Below, piece by piece: positions 55,866-63,999 of a stretch of DNA of 64,000 bases. The stretch spans positions 1 to 64,000 of the forward strand of contig JAKQOG010000132.1 in NCBI GenBank assembly GCA_029565395.1, in the 5' to 3' direction. The stretch is from Candidatus Hydrogenedentota bacterium (lineage in GTDB: Bacteria; Hydrogenedentota; Hydrogenedentia; Hydrogenedentales; CAILVY01). The translations under genes and the position numbers were made by a program. Below the pieces are notes generated by a model. It was not told the DNA's origin and did no database searches. It saw only the letters and a list, made by a program, of their open reading frames with translations. Positions within the stretch are counted from its first letter, which is position 1, and each line of letters opens with the position of its first letter.

Positions 55866-58157
55866 CTATTCAGGCCCCGGGCAGAAGCCGTCCTCGCTCC
55901 CCTCACAAACATGGTAGCCGCCGGAGTTGAAGAATTGGATAATGCGCAGAAGTTCGGAGAGATTGATTATCCAATCTTGCGGGTTATAATCACTGGCGTG
56001 GGGAGCGCATGTCATATCCCCCGGTCCGGGGGCATAGCTGTCTTCAGAGCCCGGTTGACAGTGCAATCCGTCGGAATTATAAAACTGGATCACACGCAAT
56101 AATTCGGAAAGGTTGATTTGATTGTCGCCATTTTGATCCGCATTGTACTCATATGAGTCGTGCCCTTCCTCTTCGCCTTCTTCGTAACTTCCTTCCCCTT
56201 CCGCGCCTTCTGTTTCCCCTTCTAACGAAGTTCCTTCCCCCTCTTCCGGCGCACCTTCCGGAATCATGCCCTCCTCTTCTCCTTCGAGTTGTCCTTCAAG
56301 CATTCCTTCGATGAGACCTTCGTTTTCCCCCTCGTTCTGTCCCTCTTCCGCACCTTCAAATTGTCCTTCTCCGCCCCCTTCGCCTTCCCCCTCTATTCCG
56401 CCTTCCTCTGTGGCTCCTTCGGATGGCTCACCTTCTTCTTCGCCTTCGGATTCTCCATCGGTATCAATGATTCCGGTACTCAGGCAAAAGCTTAGATCAT
56501 CGAATATTGAAGTAAAATCACCGAAGCGGTTGGCTTGCAGGGCCTGTGTATCGCCTGTATCGGAATTTAACCAGGTGAAAGAACACTCAGTATCATTCAC
56601 GGCTTGAATGGCAATCCATCCGCTGGACAACGTGAATGGCGATTCAATCACGGCATAATACCGGCATAGGGGGAATCCTTCGTAAAAGAATCCGGTGTTC
56701 GTTTTCTCCGCAGCAACGGTTTCCTGATATACATTGGTTCCCGGCCAACCGGCATCGTCCTCGCGAAACAGCAGAAGGAACGATTCGGGATCACGGGTAC
56801 AGGGCCCCGGGGCACTGGTTCCCGCCACATTCAAGCCCCACCATGTGACTGCCCCGATGGCGCCATCCGCGTTGTCAAAATTATCAAACACACGAAATGC
56901 GGGTGTCGCACTGCTGAGATAGGACCACCAACCGGCGGTTGCGCCCGGAGGTTGCGTGTATAAACTGTCCTCCGGGCATTCCAATAATTCATCTTCTCCG
57001 CCGTTCCCTGCAAATGCATTAAAACATACATCATCCACGTAATACTTCACGGTGCTTCCCGATGGACCGGTTTCTTGTATGATGATCTTCAGTACTGCTT
57101 CAAACCGCAGCTCATGTGGTTGTCCGTCAGCGTAGGGGGAGACATCGAAAGAAGTGTCATGATAATCCGCAAATTCGGTCTGTCCTGCTCCAAATGCTTT
57201 AACGATATGGCCGTCCATGTATACACGCAACACGCCTTCCAGCGACGGGATGATTTCTTCGATCTTTAGCGCAAAATTCAGGGTGGCCATGCCTGTATCG
57301 GGCAATATCACATTTTCGACAATTTCTTTGGTTTCAAGACTCCCACTGGGACTGCTATCGTAGGGAATGTCATATCCGAATACCGCCGCCCATTCATCGG
57401 TATAGGCATCGGCGGTTTGCTCGATAACGGGGTCTCCGCCATAAGAGGCCCATTCCATCCATCCCAGGTGCCCCAATTCGAAAGTTCCGTTTCCTGCCAC
57501 ACATCCGTCCCATTGACCATCCCCATCAGTGTCTGTCACACTCGGATTCAGCCCCATAGCGTGTTCCCAGCTATCCCATAGCGAGTCATCGTCTGAGTCC
57601 TGGTCCCCGGGCTGGGTCCCGGTGTCATAAGGCGAAACATAGATGCCCGTGCCCGTCTCAAACGCGTCCGCAATCTCATCGTTGTCAGTATCGGCCAGGC
57701 GAAATCCATATGCGGCGCCCATAGTGATCCAGCCAATGTTTTCCCCCCATGCATAGCCGCTGAAAACTCCCGCAGGGGTTAAAATAACCTCTCCGCCCTG
57801 CACAGTTCCAAATTTAATCCAGCCGATGTTTTCTCCCCAGGCATAGCCGGTTAAATGCCCCTCTCCATCAAGATTTACCCCGAAGTCCGTGTTACTGGTA
57901 TTCGAATAAAAATCGCCGCTATCCGGCGTGCCATCGCCGAAATTAATCCATCCCACATTCTCGCCCCAGCCATAGCCGGAGAGCAGATGCGGCGTGGCGG
58001 TAATGCCGCCTTTGGCCGGGCGCGCATTACTCCACCCTACATTCTCGCCCCAGGCATAGCGCAGGGAAGGATCAACATTCGAGGATGCCATGCTCCCCTC
58101 CGCCGCCCAAATCAGCAGGGCGGCTAAAAGGGTCTTTGCTGCCTGCTTGCGATTCAT
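55866..58157 (-). CDS. Secreted YAWGENVGW-repeat protein with Glu/Gly linker and dockerin-like C-terminus
   Basis: I start at the ATG at 58157 (GGGGAGAG upstream), which gives a signal peptide and 763 residues. Four repeats centred on YAWGENVGW or GYAWGENIGWI lie within about residues 32-165. Calcium-type loops follow (DTDNDEIADAFE, DQDSDDDSLWD, DTDGDGQWDG). The middle resembles jelly-roll carbohydrate-binding domains. About 107 residues of Glu/Gly-rich sequence then lead into the C-terminal domain at 673-763 (DQNGDNQINLSEL, IQFYNSDGLHC, IQFFNSGGYHVC). It is 29 bases downstream of the Hcp-like gene and so is probably co-transcribed with it. No enzyme motif is seen. Confidence 0.88.
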   Translation of the reverse strand: MNRKQAAKTLLAALLIWAAEGSMASSNVDPSLRYAWGENVGWSNARPAKGGITATPHLLSGYGWGENVGWINFGDGTPDSGDFYSNTSNTDFGVNLDGEGHLTGYAWGENIGWIKFGTVQGGEVILTPAGVFSGYAWGENIGWITMGAAYGFRLADTDNDEIADAFETGTGIYVSPYDTGTQPGDQDSDDDSLWDSWEHAMGLNPSVTDTDGDGQWDGCVAGNGTFELGHLGWMEWASYGGDPVIEQTADAYTDEWAAVFGYDIPYDSSPSGSLETKEIVENVILPDTGMATLNFALKIEEIIPSLEGVLRVYMDGHIVKAFGAGQTEFADYHDTSFDVSPYADGQPHELRFEAVLKIIIQETGPSGSTVKYYVDDVCFNAFAGNGGEDELLECPEDSLYTQPPGATAGWWSYLSSATPAFRVFDNFDNADGAIGAVTWWGLNVAGTSAPGPCTRDPESFLLLFREDDAGWPGTNVYQETVAAEKTNTGFFYEGFPLCRYYAVIESPFTLSSGWIAIQAVNDTECSFTWLNSDTGDTQALQANRFGDFTSIFDDLSFCLSTGIIDTDGESEGEEEGEPSEGATEEGGIEGEGEGGGEGQFEGAEEGQNEGENEGLIEGMLEGQLEGEEEGMIPEGAPEEGEGTSLEGETEGAEGEGSYEEGEEEGHDSYEYNADQNGDNQINLSELLRVIQFYNSDGLHCQPGSEDSYAPGPGDMTCAPHASDYNPQDWIINLSELLRIIQFFNSGGYHVCEGSEDGFCPGPE

Positions 58158-58186
58158 GAGACAAACTCTCTCCCCAAGTTCACGCT

Positions 58187-58888
58187 TCAACGGGCTTGGG
58201 ATTCTACTGCCGGGCCTGTTGTCTTTTCCTCGTGTGTGCCTGGCCAATTCGCCTCAAATTCAATCCCGTCCGTTTCATATCGCCAGATAATATGCTCGTA
58301 AATAAAAGCAATTTCTTCTATATGCGGAACGGAAGACTTGACGGACACAATCTTTACATTATCCAATGTAATGGTGTAGTAATTTTCCTCATGGGGCTCA
58401 TGGCCGATGTCGTTTGTGCGATAGAATCGCACCGTTACATGGGGAATCACATACCCCGTAATCAACCGCTGAACCAACAAGGGACTGGCTTTGTCCAGGT
58501 ACTTGAGGACTGTCACCGGTTCATGCTGAGTCTCACCTGTAGGCAATCCGGAAGCGGCATCCCTTGGCGTGACCAAATTATGCGAAAAAAGCAGCAGCGG
58601 AATCGTGCCTTCCCGGTTTTGAACCGTGCAATTACCTTCGATTTCTTCCACCAGCATGTGAATGGACGAACTGCCCATCGTATCTCCCACACTTGGCAGA
58701 ATTGCCTCAGTTGTTGTGCCAAGCGTTTGAAGCTTGGTGTAGATGTCCTCCAACGTGTGCATCGTCGGGGCTGGCGCCGCGGAAGGCTCTAAGACCCCTG
58801 AAAATGCCACCTGGGTTGTTATTGCCAGAGCCGCTGTAATTGCGGCAAAAATACCCAATCCAATCAGAGTCATTCGTAACCAAGTCAT
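58187..58888 (-). CDS. Hcp-like (type VI secretion tube family) protein with N-terminal membrane signal
   Basis: The 233-residue protein starts with an AGGAG site before its ATG and has a hydrophobic segment (about residues 8-30) that may be a cleaved signal or an anchor. Residues about 75-215 match the Hcp/TssD fold: LLLFSHNLVTPRDAASGLPTG, VTVLKYLDKASPLLVQRLITG, VRFYRTND, ENYYTITLDNVKIVSVKSSV and IAFIYEHIIWRYE. Hcp proteins form hexameric rings stacked in the type VI secretion tube and normally lack a signal peptide. No other T6SS gene is in the window, so this is more likely an exported structural relative. It heads the surface-protein locus. Confidence 0.88.
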   Translation of the reverse strand: MTWLRMTLIGLGIFAAITAALAITTQVAFSGVLEPSAAPAPTMHTLEDIYTKLQTLGTTTEAILPSVGDTMGSSSIHMLVEEIEGNCTVQNREGTIPLLLFSHNLVTPRDAASGLPTGETQHEPVTVLKYLDKASPLLVQRLITGYVIPHVTVRFYRTNDIGHEPHEENYYTITLDNVKIVSVKSSVPHIEEIAFIYEHIIWRYETDGIEFEANWPGTHEEKTTGPAVESQAR

Positions 58889-59038
58889 GACACGTCTCCT
58901 ATTCCCTGCATCGTGGCGTTATTCAACATCTGCACGTGAACATCTCGCATGCAACTCTCCTAGATGCTTCCTTAGGAAAACCACCCAACCATACCGCCCA
59001 TACACTTTAGTTTTATTATGAACTTTTTCATTATTCTT

Positions 59039-59067
59039 AGGATAGCATTATATGCTCCGGCTGTCAA
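59039..59067 (-). promoter_or_regulatory. Probable sigma70-type promoter for the Hcp-like/surface-protein locus
   Basis: Read on the minus strand, TTGACA (59067-59062) is followed after 17 bases by TATCCT (59044-59039). It lies about 150 bases upstream of the ATG at 58888, in an AT-rich divergent gap. A second TATAAT-like hexamer lies inside the spacer. Confidence 0.45.
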
Positions 59068-59147
59068 TGGCTTTTTGTGTTTTTTGTCTGATTTGCGGTA
59101 CTTTTCCTGTAAATAACAAACCGCATCGCAATGGGTAAGAAAACCTC

Positions 59148-59483
59148 ATGGAGTACATCAAGATAGCAAAAATTAGCGATTTCTCAGAGTGCCGTATGAA
59201 ATCGTTTCGGATACTTGCGCGGCATGTAGGAATATTCAAGGCAGAGGATGGTTCGTTCTATGCGATGGAGTCGGGATGCCAACATCAACAGGCGGATCTT
59301 ACCCTGGGCCATATTAAAGGGGATGTGGTGACCTGCTACCGGCATGGATGGCGGTACAATCTTCGCACGGGGGAATGCCTGGAGGGGGATGCAAAACCTC
59401 TGCGCCGGTATGGTCTGAGGGTTGAGGGGGAATTCCTCTATATCACACGCGGGCCTTTATCGGAAGAGCAGGAATACGAGTAG
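59148..59483 (+). CDS. Rieske-type 2Fe-2S ferredoxin
   Basis: The 111-residue protein is one Rieske domain with the ligands Cys44, His46, Cys63 and His66 in the patterns GCQHQ and TCYRHGW. There is no signal peptide or membrane segment, so it is a soluble cytoplasmic ferredoxin of the kind that serves oxygenases or nitrite reductases. No oxygenase is adjacent. It overlaps the tail of the convergent CPBP-like gene by 27 bases. Confidence 0.93.
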   Translation: MEYIKIAKISDFSECRMKSFRILARHVGIFKAEDGSFYAMESGCQHQQADLTLGHIKGDVVTCYRHGWRYNLRTGECLEGDAKPLRRYGLRVEGEFLYITRGPLSEEQEYE

Positions 59484-60266
59484 CTCGATTTCGATAATAA
59501 GGTGTACGATAAACGGCAGCATTACATTCCGGCGGCGGAGAGTCCATTGCGTGAGGATGATGGAGATCGCTGCCATGCCTAACGCTTCCAGCAACGGCTT
59601 TTGCAGGTGATACACGCCTTCAAACACGGGCACGAGTATCCAGCCAAACTGTGGCCATTGCACGGATACCTTCCGCAGCAGTACGTACCGGTGCATGAAT
59701 TCCCAGCCTGGGAGCCAGGAAATAATCCATACGATTTGCAGAATCAGCGTTCCCCATTTTTTCCCGGAGGAGAGATGTGCCAGACCGCCATAGGTGGCGC
59801 TGAGGGAAGGCACAAGTGGAATCAGGATCATTGCGGCCATGCCCAGCGCGGCAAGCCCCAGCAGCAAATAGAGGTCCACTTTCTTCCAACGGCGAAACCC
59901 CAGCGCGCCCCAATCCATCCACCATAGCGAAAATAGAAAGGGAACCAGAAACCACATCACGAATTTAAACACATCGAACTGGCGCAATAGAATCAGCTTC
60001 ATCCAGGATACCAATGCCGAGGGCACGCCGTGATCCGTGGCGAAGTTGTAAACACTGGCCGGATGCCAGGAGAACATGCTCCAGTGAATGGGCTTGTTCA
60101 CGCCCATCACGGCGAGCGTGTCGAGGGCCAGCACTGCAGCTACATATGCGATCACGATTCCCGTGAGCAGCCATAGAGGCAGGCGCGATGATCGTTCGGG
60201 GCTTTCCATGGGTGTATCGCTCAATGCGGATTTCTTTTCGGACGTATTTTTGTTCGCGGGGCTCAT
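59457..60266 (-). CDS. CPBP-like intramembrane protease family protein, degenerate
   Basis: The 269-residue protein has six or more transmembrane helices. Motifs recall the CPBP/Abi family: GWEFMHRYVLLR (in place of EExxxR, with the first Glu replaced), PVFEGVYHL (FxxxxH type) and a late HLIIEIE. The active site is imperfect, so activity is uncertain. Its ATG overlaps the nth stop by four bases (ATGA), with GGGAG upstream, so it is translationally coupled to nth. Confidence 0.75.
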   Translation of the reverse strand: MSPANKNTSEKKSALSDTPMESPERSSRLPLWLLTGIVIAYVAAVLALDTLAVMGVNKPIHWSMFSWHPASVYNFATDHGVPSALVSWMKLILLRQFDVFKFVMWFLVPFLFSLWWMDWGALGFRRWKKVDLYLLLGLAALGMAAMILIPLVPSLSATYGGLAHLSSGKKWGTLILQIVWIISWLPGWEFMHRYVLLRKVSVQWPQFGWILVPVFEGVYHLQKPLLEALGMAAISIILTQWTLRRRNVMLPFIVHLIIEIELLVFLLFR

Positions 60267-60940
60267 GTAGCAACTTTTCTCCCTTCAGAGGTATCGGGAA
60301 ATGGACAGATATCGGCGATGACGCATTGGGAACAGCGTGGTGTACGTGAACTGCATACGGCCCGGCCATGGAACACCATCAGGTGTGAAAAGAGCGACCA
60401 GCGGTCCGGCGGCCAGACTTTCATGAGATCCTGCTCCACTTTTTTCGGCTCTTCGTTTGTGGTGAAACCCATCCGGCGCGCGAGACGCCCGCAGTGGGTG
60501 TCCACCACCACGCCCTGCGTGTCGAAACAATCGCCCAGGACCACATTGGCAGTTTTCCGGCCCACACCGGGCAGTTGCAGCAGTTCTTTGATTGTGCCGG
60601 GCACTTTGCCGCCATGTTTTTCGATCACCCGGCGGCAAAGGCCCACGATATTTCGTGCTTTCATCCGGTAAAACCCGCAGGAGTGAATATCCCGCTCCAA
60701 TTCTACAATTGGAACCTTTAAATAGTCTTCGGGCTTTTTGTATTTCTTAAAGAGCGTCTTGGTGACGATATTCACCCGTGCATCGGTGCATTGTGCGGCC
60801 AGGATGGTGGCAATGATCAATTCAAACGGATTTCGGCGGTCCAGTGTACAGCGCACATCAGGATATAATTTAAACAACCGCGCATAGATCTCTTCTGCAC
60901 GCTGTTTCTGTGCTTCCACCGTCTTTTTAATCTTCGCCAT
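60263..60940 (-). CDS. nth: Endonuclease III
   Basis: From the ATG at 60940 the protein has 225 residues. It has the helix-hairpin-helix LPGVGRKTANVVLG with the catalytic Lys, VVDTHCGRLARR with the catalytic Asp, and the 4Fe-4S ligands C-x6-C-x2-C-x5-C near the C-terminus (CSSRTPRCSQCVIADIC). It excises oxidised pyrimidines and nicks abasic sites. A TTG at 60967 would overlap the upstream gene. It starts 19 bases after the Gfo/Idh/MocA stop and is coupled to the CPBP-like gene downstream. Confidence 0.97.
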   Translation of the reverse strand: MAKIKKTVEAQKQRAEEIYARLFKLYPDVRCTLDRRNPFELIIATILAAQCTDARVNIVTKTLFKKYKKPEDYLKVPIVELERDIHSCGFYRMKARNIVGLCRRVIEKHGGKVPGTIKELLQLPGVGRKTANVVLGDCFDTQGVVVDTHCGRLARRMGFTTNEEPKKVEQDLMKVWPPDRWSLFSHLMVFHGRAVCSSRTPRCSQCVIADICPFPDTSEGRKVAT

Positions 60941-60959
60941 ACTCTTGCTACCCTCATCC

Positions 60960-62249
60960 TCATACAAACGGCGTCTGGCCGGGTACGGGCAACGGATTCA
61001 TGGGATTGTCGCCCCATTCCATAACCTTCGGGGTAAGATCCAACTGTGAATTCAGCATCTGATCCCATGTGAGGGTTTTGCCGGTATACGCGGAAGTGCG
61101 GCCCAGAATCGCCAACAACGTGCTCGTGCACATGTATTCATTCACAACGGACTCACCCTTGCGAATCGCGGCGAAAAAGGCATTGTGCTCGTTCTGGTAC
61201 ATGTTATCTTCACCGGCGCCTTCATAGCGCCATTCTTTGCCATCGTTCGTGCGAATGTAATGTTCTTGGATATTCGCCTTACCGTTTGTGCCGAAAATCC
61301 AATCGGACACATCGGTGCTGGTGCTTTCCCACTGACGGCAGGAACTGAAGCAACGCACGTCATTCGCCCATTCAAACACACAATTGAAGTGATCGTAGAT
61401 ATTGCCGTATTTCGGATCGGTGCGCTGGGCGCGCCCGCCACTGGCCGTGCATTTCGCCGGAGGTACATCCTTCATCACCCACATGATTTTATCAAGGCTG
61501 TGGATGTGCTGCTCATTGATGTGGTCGCCGGAGATCCAGTCGAAATAGAGCCAGTTCCGAATTTGATACTCCATTTCACTCCATTTCGGATCATGGCCCT
61601 TATGCCAGAGCCCGCCGGTGTTGTAGGTGGTCTGCATGGCCACGATATCGCCAATTGCGCCGTCCTGGATGCGTTTGATGGTTTCCCGCTTGGCAAACTG
61701 ATAACGGTAGCATAATCCAGAGACCAGCACGAGATTCTTTTCCCGTGCGATGCGGCACGATTCCATCATGGAGCGTACGCCGGGCGCATCCACCGCCACC
61801 GGTTTCTCGATGAACATGTGTTTCCCCGCATCCACGGCCGCACGCACGTGCAGCGGCCTGGGGCCAGGGGGTGTGCCATGCACAATGACATCGCAGGACT
61901 CGATGACGTTTTTATAGCCGTCAAATCCCGCAAACTTATGCGTATCATCCACAACAACACGTGCGGCAATCTTGTCGTCGCCCCTGAGACGCCCCAACGC
62001 GCCATCGATTTGATCCGCAAACGTATCGGCCATGGCCACGAGTTGTACATTGGGGTCTGCCAGCAGCGCTTCCCGCGCGGCGCCGGTGCCGCGTCCACCA
62101 CAACCGATTAATCCCACACGCAGAACTTTGGATGCGTCCTGGGCTTGGGCTGAATGTAAAATGCTGAAGGCCGCTACGGACGCCGCGCCCGCCGCCGCAT
62201 TCCGCATAAATTCGCGCCGCGTGGATGTTCCTGGCGATTCACTTTTCAT
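60960..62249 (-). CDS. Tat-signal Gfo/Idh/MocA family oxidoreductase
   Basis: I prefer the ATG at 62249, eight bases from AAGGAG; the ATG at 62255 is too close to it. The protein has 429 residues. A twin-arginine signal is present (STRREFMRNAAAGAASVAAF), then the Rossmann motif GLIGCGGRGTG and the family motif EKPVAVDAPG. It is an NAD(P)-dependent sugar oxidoreductase of the group with predicted periplasmic location that is abundant in glycan-degrading bacteria. A symporter gene ends 227 bases upstream on the same strand, across an inverted repeat. Confidence 0.93.
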   Translation of the reverse strand: MKSESPGTSTRREFMRNAAAGAASVAAFSILHSAQAQDASKVLRVGLIGCGGRGTGAAREALLADPNVQLVAMADTFADQIDGALGRLRGDDKIAARVVVDDTHKFAGFDGYKNVIESCDVIVHGTPPGPRPLHVRAAVDAGKHMFIEKPVAVDAPGVRSMMESCRIAREKNLVLVSGLCYRYQFAKRETIKRIQDGAIGDIVAMQTTYNTGGLWHKGHDPKWSEMEYQIRNWLYFDWISGDHINEQHIHSLDKIMWVMKDVPPAKCTASGGRAQRTDPKYGNIYDHFNCVFEWANDVRCFSSCRQWESTSTDVSDWIFGTNGKANIQEHYIRTNDGKEWRYEGAGEDNMYQNEHNAFFAAIRKGESVVNEYMCTSTLLAILGRTSAYTGKTLTWDQMLNSQLDLTPKVMEWGDNPMNPLPVPGQTPFV

Positions 62250-62304
62250 TGTCATTTCTCCTTACTAAAACCCAATGATTCAGGTTTTTTTGCATGTTGC
62301 CACT

Positions 62305-62380
62305 TAGTAGGTCCCATCTCCAGGTGGGATCCATTTTAGTTAACATTTTAAAAAGTCCTACCTGGAGATAGGACCTACTA
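62305..62380. repeat. 26-bp imperfect inverted repeat (nested palindromes)
   Basis: Arms 62305-62330 and 62355-62380 match at 23 of 26 positions; the outer ends are TAGTAGGTCC and GGACCTACTA. Each arm also contains a small palindrome (TCCCA...TGGGA; TCCTA...TAGGA). It lies between the SSS symporter and the oxidoreductase on the same strand and could attenuate or protect transcript ends. It looks like a REP-type element. Confidence 0.75.
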
Positions 62381-62475
62381 TTCGCTCATTTCCGGGTTAC
62401 AGGCGCGAGTGCCAGTTAACATCCATTCAAATAGAGGCCTGCTGGAAGATCAAGATGATACCAATGCCAGACTCG

Positions 62476-63999
62476 TTATTCCAGGGGCGTGGCTTCTTGC
62501 GTGTATACCGTGAGATTGGTGAGATCGCGGGGGCGCTGCGGCAGCAGTGATGCGAAAAGATAGCCGGTAATAAACATCACAATATTGCCAACCACGCCGG
62601 TGTAGTAGGCATCAAAATGGCTTTGAATAAGTTTAGAGAGATTTCCCGGCAGGAGGCCCAGGCTGTAGAAGGAAATCACCGTGGAAAATGCCACGGTCAA
62701 AAGAATGCCCGCAACAACAGCGCGGCCATCCCCGCGTTTTGTGAAAAAACCGAGCATGTACAGCCCCAGCAGGCCACCCGCGATAATCGCGCCGAATTCC
62801 GTACAGAAATGCTGAAGGGTTTTGGTTTCGGAGGATGCAAGAAGATATGCGCCGCCAATCATAATGATCGAGCTGACAAAGGTGACCCATTTTGCCGCGC
62901 GTACATAATGCCGGTCATTCGCATTTTTTACGATATGCCTGTGGTAGATGTCGGTGATGGCCACGGCGCTGATGGAATTCATAGCGGAGGACATGGAGGA
63001 CATGGCGGCGGCCAATACCGCCGCGATAACGACGCCCGCACATCCCACAGGAAGCTGCGTAGTCATGAAATGCGGTAGAATGCCTTCGGCCTTTTGTGCT
63101 CCGCTAAGCATGGCGGCGGCGGCGGGATCGGGAAAGACTTTGTAGAAAACATAGAGGCTGGTGCCCAGAAACATGAAATAGGCCCAGGTCGGCACGCAGC
63201 ACCAGCAGCAAATCCACATGGCGCGGCGGGCGTCTTTCGCGGTGCGCGCCGTGCAATATTTCTGCACAACCTCCTGGTTGCAACTATATTCCGTGAGCCA
63301 GTTGAACAGCCCGATCAACAGCATCATGAAAATTGTTTTCTCGGATAGGGAAGGATGCCAGGGCGCGGGATGAAGCAGTCCATCCGCCAGATCGAGATCG
63401 CCAAACATGAATTTTCCGTCCGCCATCCCGACTGAAATGATCTGCCCCAATCCCCCCGGCAATTTGATCAAAATCACGGCAAGGATTAGTAGACCGCCCC
63501 CCGCCAGGATTACGGATTGGATGAAATCCGTCCAGATCACCGCCTCGATGCCACCCCAAATCGTGTAAAACGCCGTCACCACGCCTCCGAGCAAAATGCA
63601 CACCGGCACACTCCACCCCGTAAGCTCATGCATCAGCATTGCCACCAGAAACTGAATGACACTGAGACGGATGCATTGTGCAATAACAAATACCGTCGCG
63701 GCATACAGCCGGGTCTTGGGGCCATAGCGTCCTTCGAGATATTGAAACGCAGAAGTAATTTTTCCCCGGCGGAAGAACGGCACAAAAAACTTGGAGGCAA
63801 TCAAAACGCCGATCGGCAGCATCAGGCAAATCAACAGGCGGAGATAGGCGGTTTTGTAGGCATCCGCCGGATAGGCCACGAAGGTAATCGAACTGATCGC
63901 CGCGCCATACATGGAAATCCCAATGAGCCATCCGGGATAGGCGCGGTTCCCCACAAAATAGCCTTCCGTGGTATTGGCGCGCCGGGCAAAATACAGGCC
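62476..63999 (-). CDS. Sodium:solute symporter, N-terminus off the window
   Basis: The frame stays open to the right edge (visible start GLYFARRANTTEGYFVGNR), so the first residues, with the first transmembrane helix, lie outside. About 507 residues and roughly twelve helices are visible. The segment FARRANTTEGYFVGNRAYPGW is the classic N-terminal signature of the SSS family (SGLT/PanF type), followed by a long loop and TVYTQE near the end. It couples sodium entry to uptake of a sugar or organic solute; the substrate cannot be told. A transported sugar for the adjacent oxidoreductase is a plausible guess. Confidence 0.95.
   Translation of the reverse strand, partial: GLYFARRANTTEGYFVGNRAYPGWLIGISMYGAAISSITFVAYPADAYKTAYLRLLICLMLPIGVLIASKFFVPFFRRGKITSAFQYLEGRYGPKTRLYAATVFVIAQCIRLSVIQFLVAMLMHELTGWSVPVCILLGGVVTAFYTIWGGIEAVIWTDFIQSVILAGGGLLILAVILIKLPGGLGQIISVGMADGKFMFGDLDLADGLLHPAPWHPSLSEKTIFMMLLIGLFNWLTEYSCNQEVVQKYCTARTAKDARRAMWICCWCCVPTWAYFMFLGTSLYVFYKVFPDPAAAAMLSGAQKAEGILPHFMTTQLPVGCAGVVIAAVLAAAMSSMSSAMNSISAVAITDIYHRHIVKNANDRHYVRAAKWVTFVSSIIMIGGAYLLASSETKTLQHFCTEFGAIIAGGLLGLYMLGFFTKRGDGRAVVAGILLTVAFSTVISFYSLGLLPGNLSKLIQSHFDAYYTGVVGNIVMFITGYLFASLLPQRPRDLTNLTVYTQEATPLE

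Noticed and set aside
56160-56460. Short tandem repeats that could be taken for a CRISPR array or a satellite
   Set aside because: They are codon-level repeats (Glu/Gly) of the linker of the surface protein, in frame and without spacers of equal length.
58187-58888. A type VI secretion system locus
   Set aside because: Only an Hcp-like protein is present, with a membrane signal; no sheath, baseplate, VgrG or TssM/J/L gene lies nearby.
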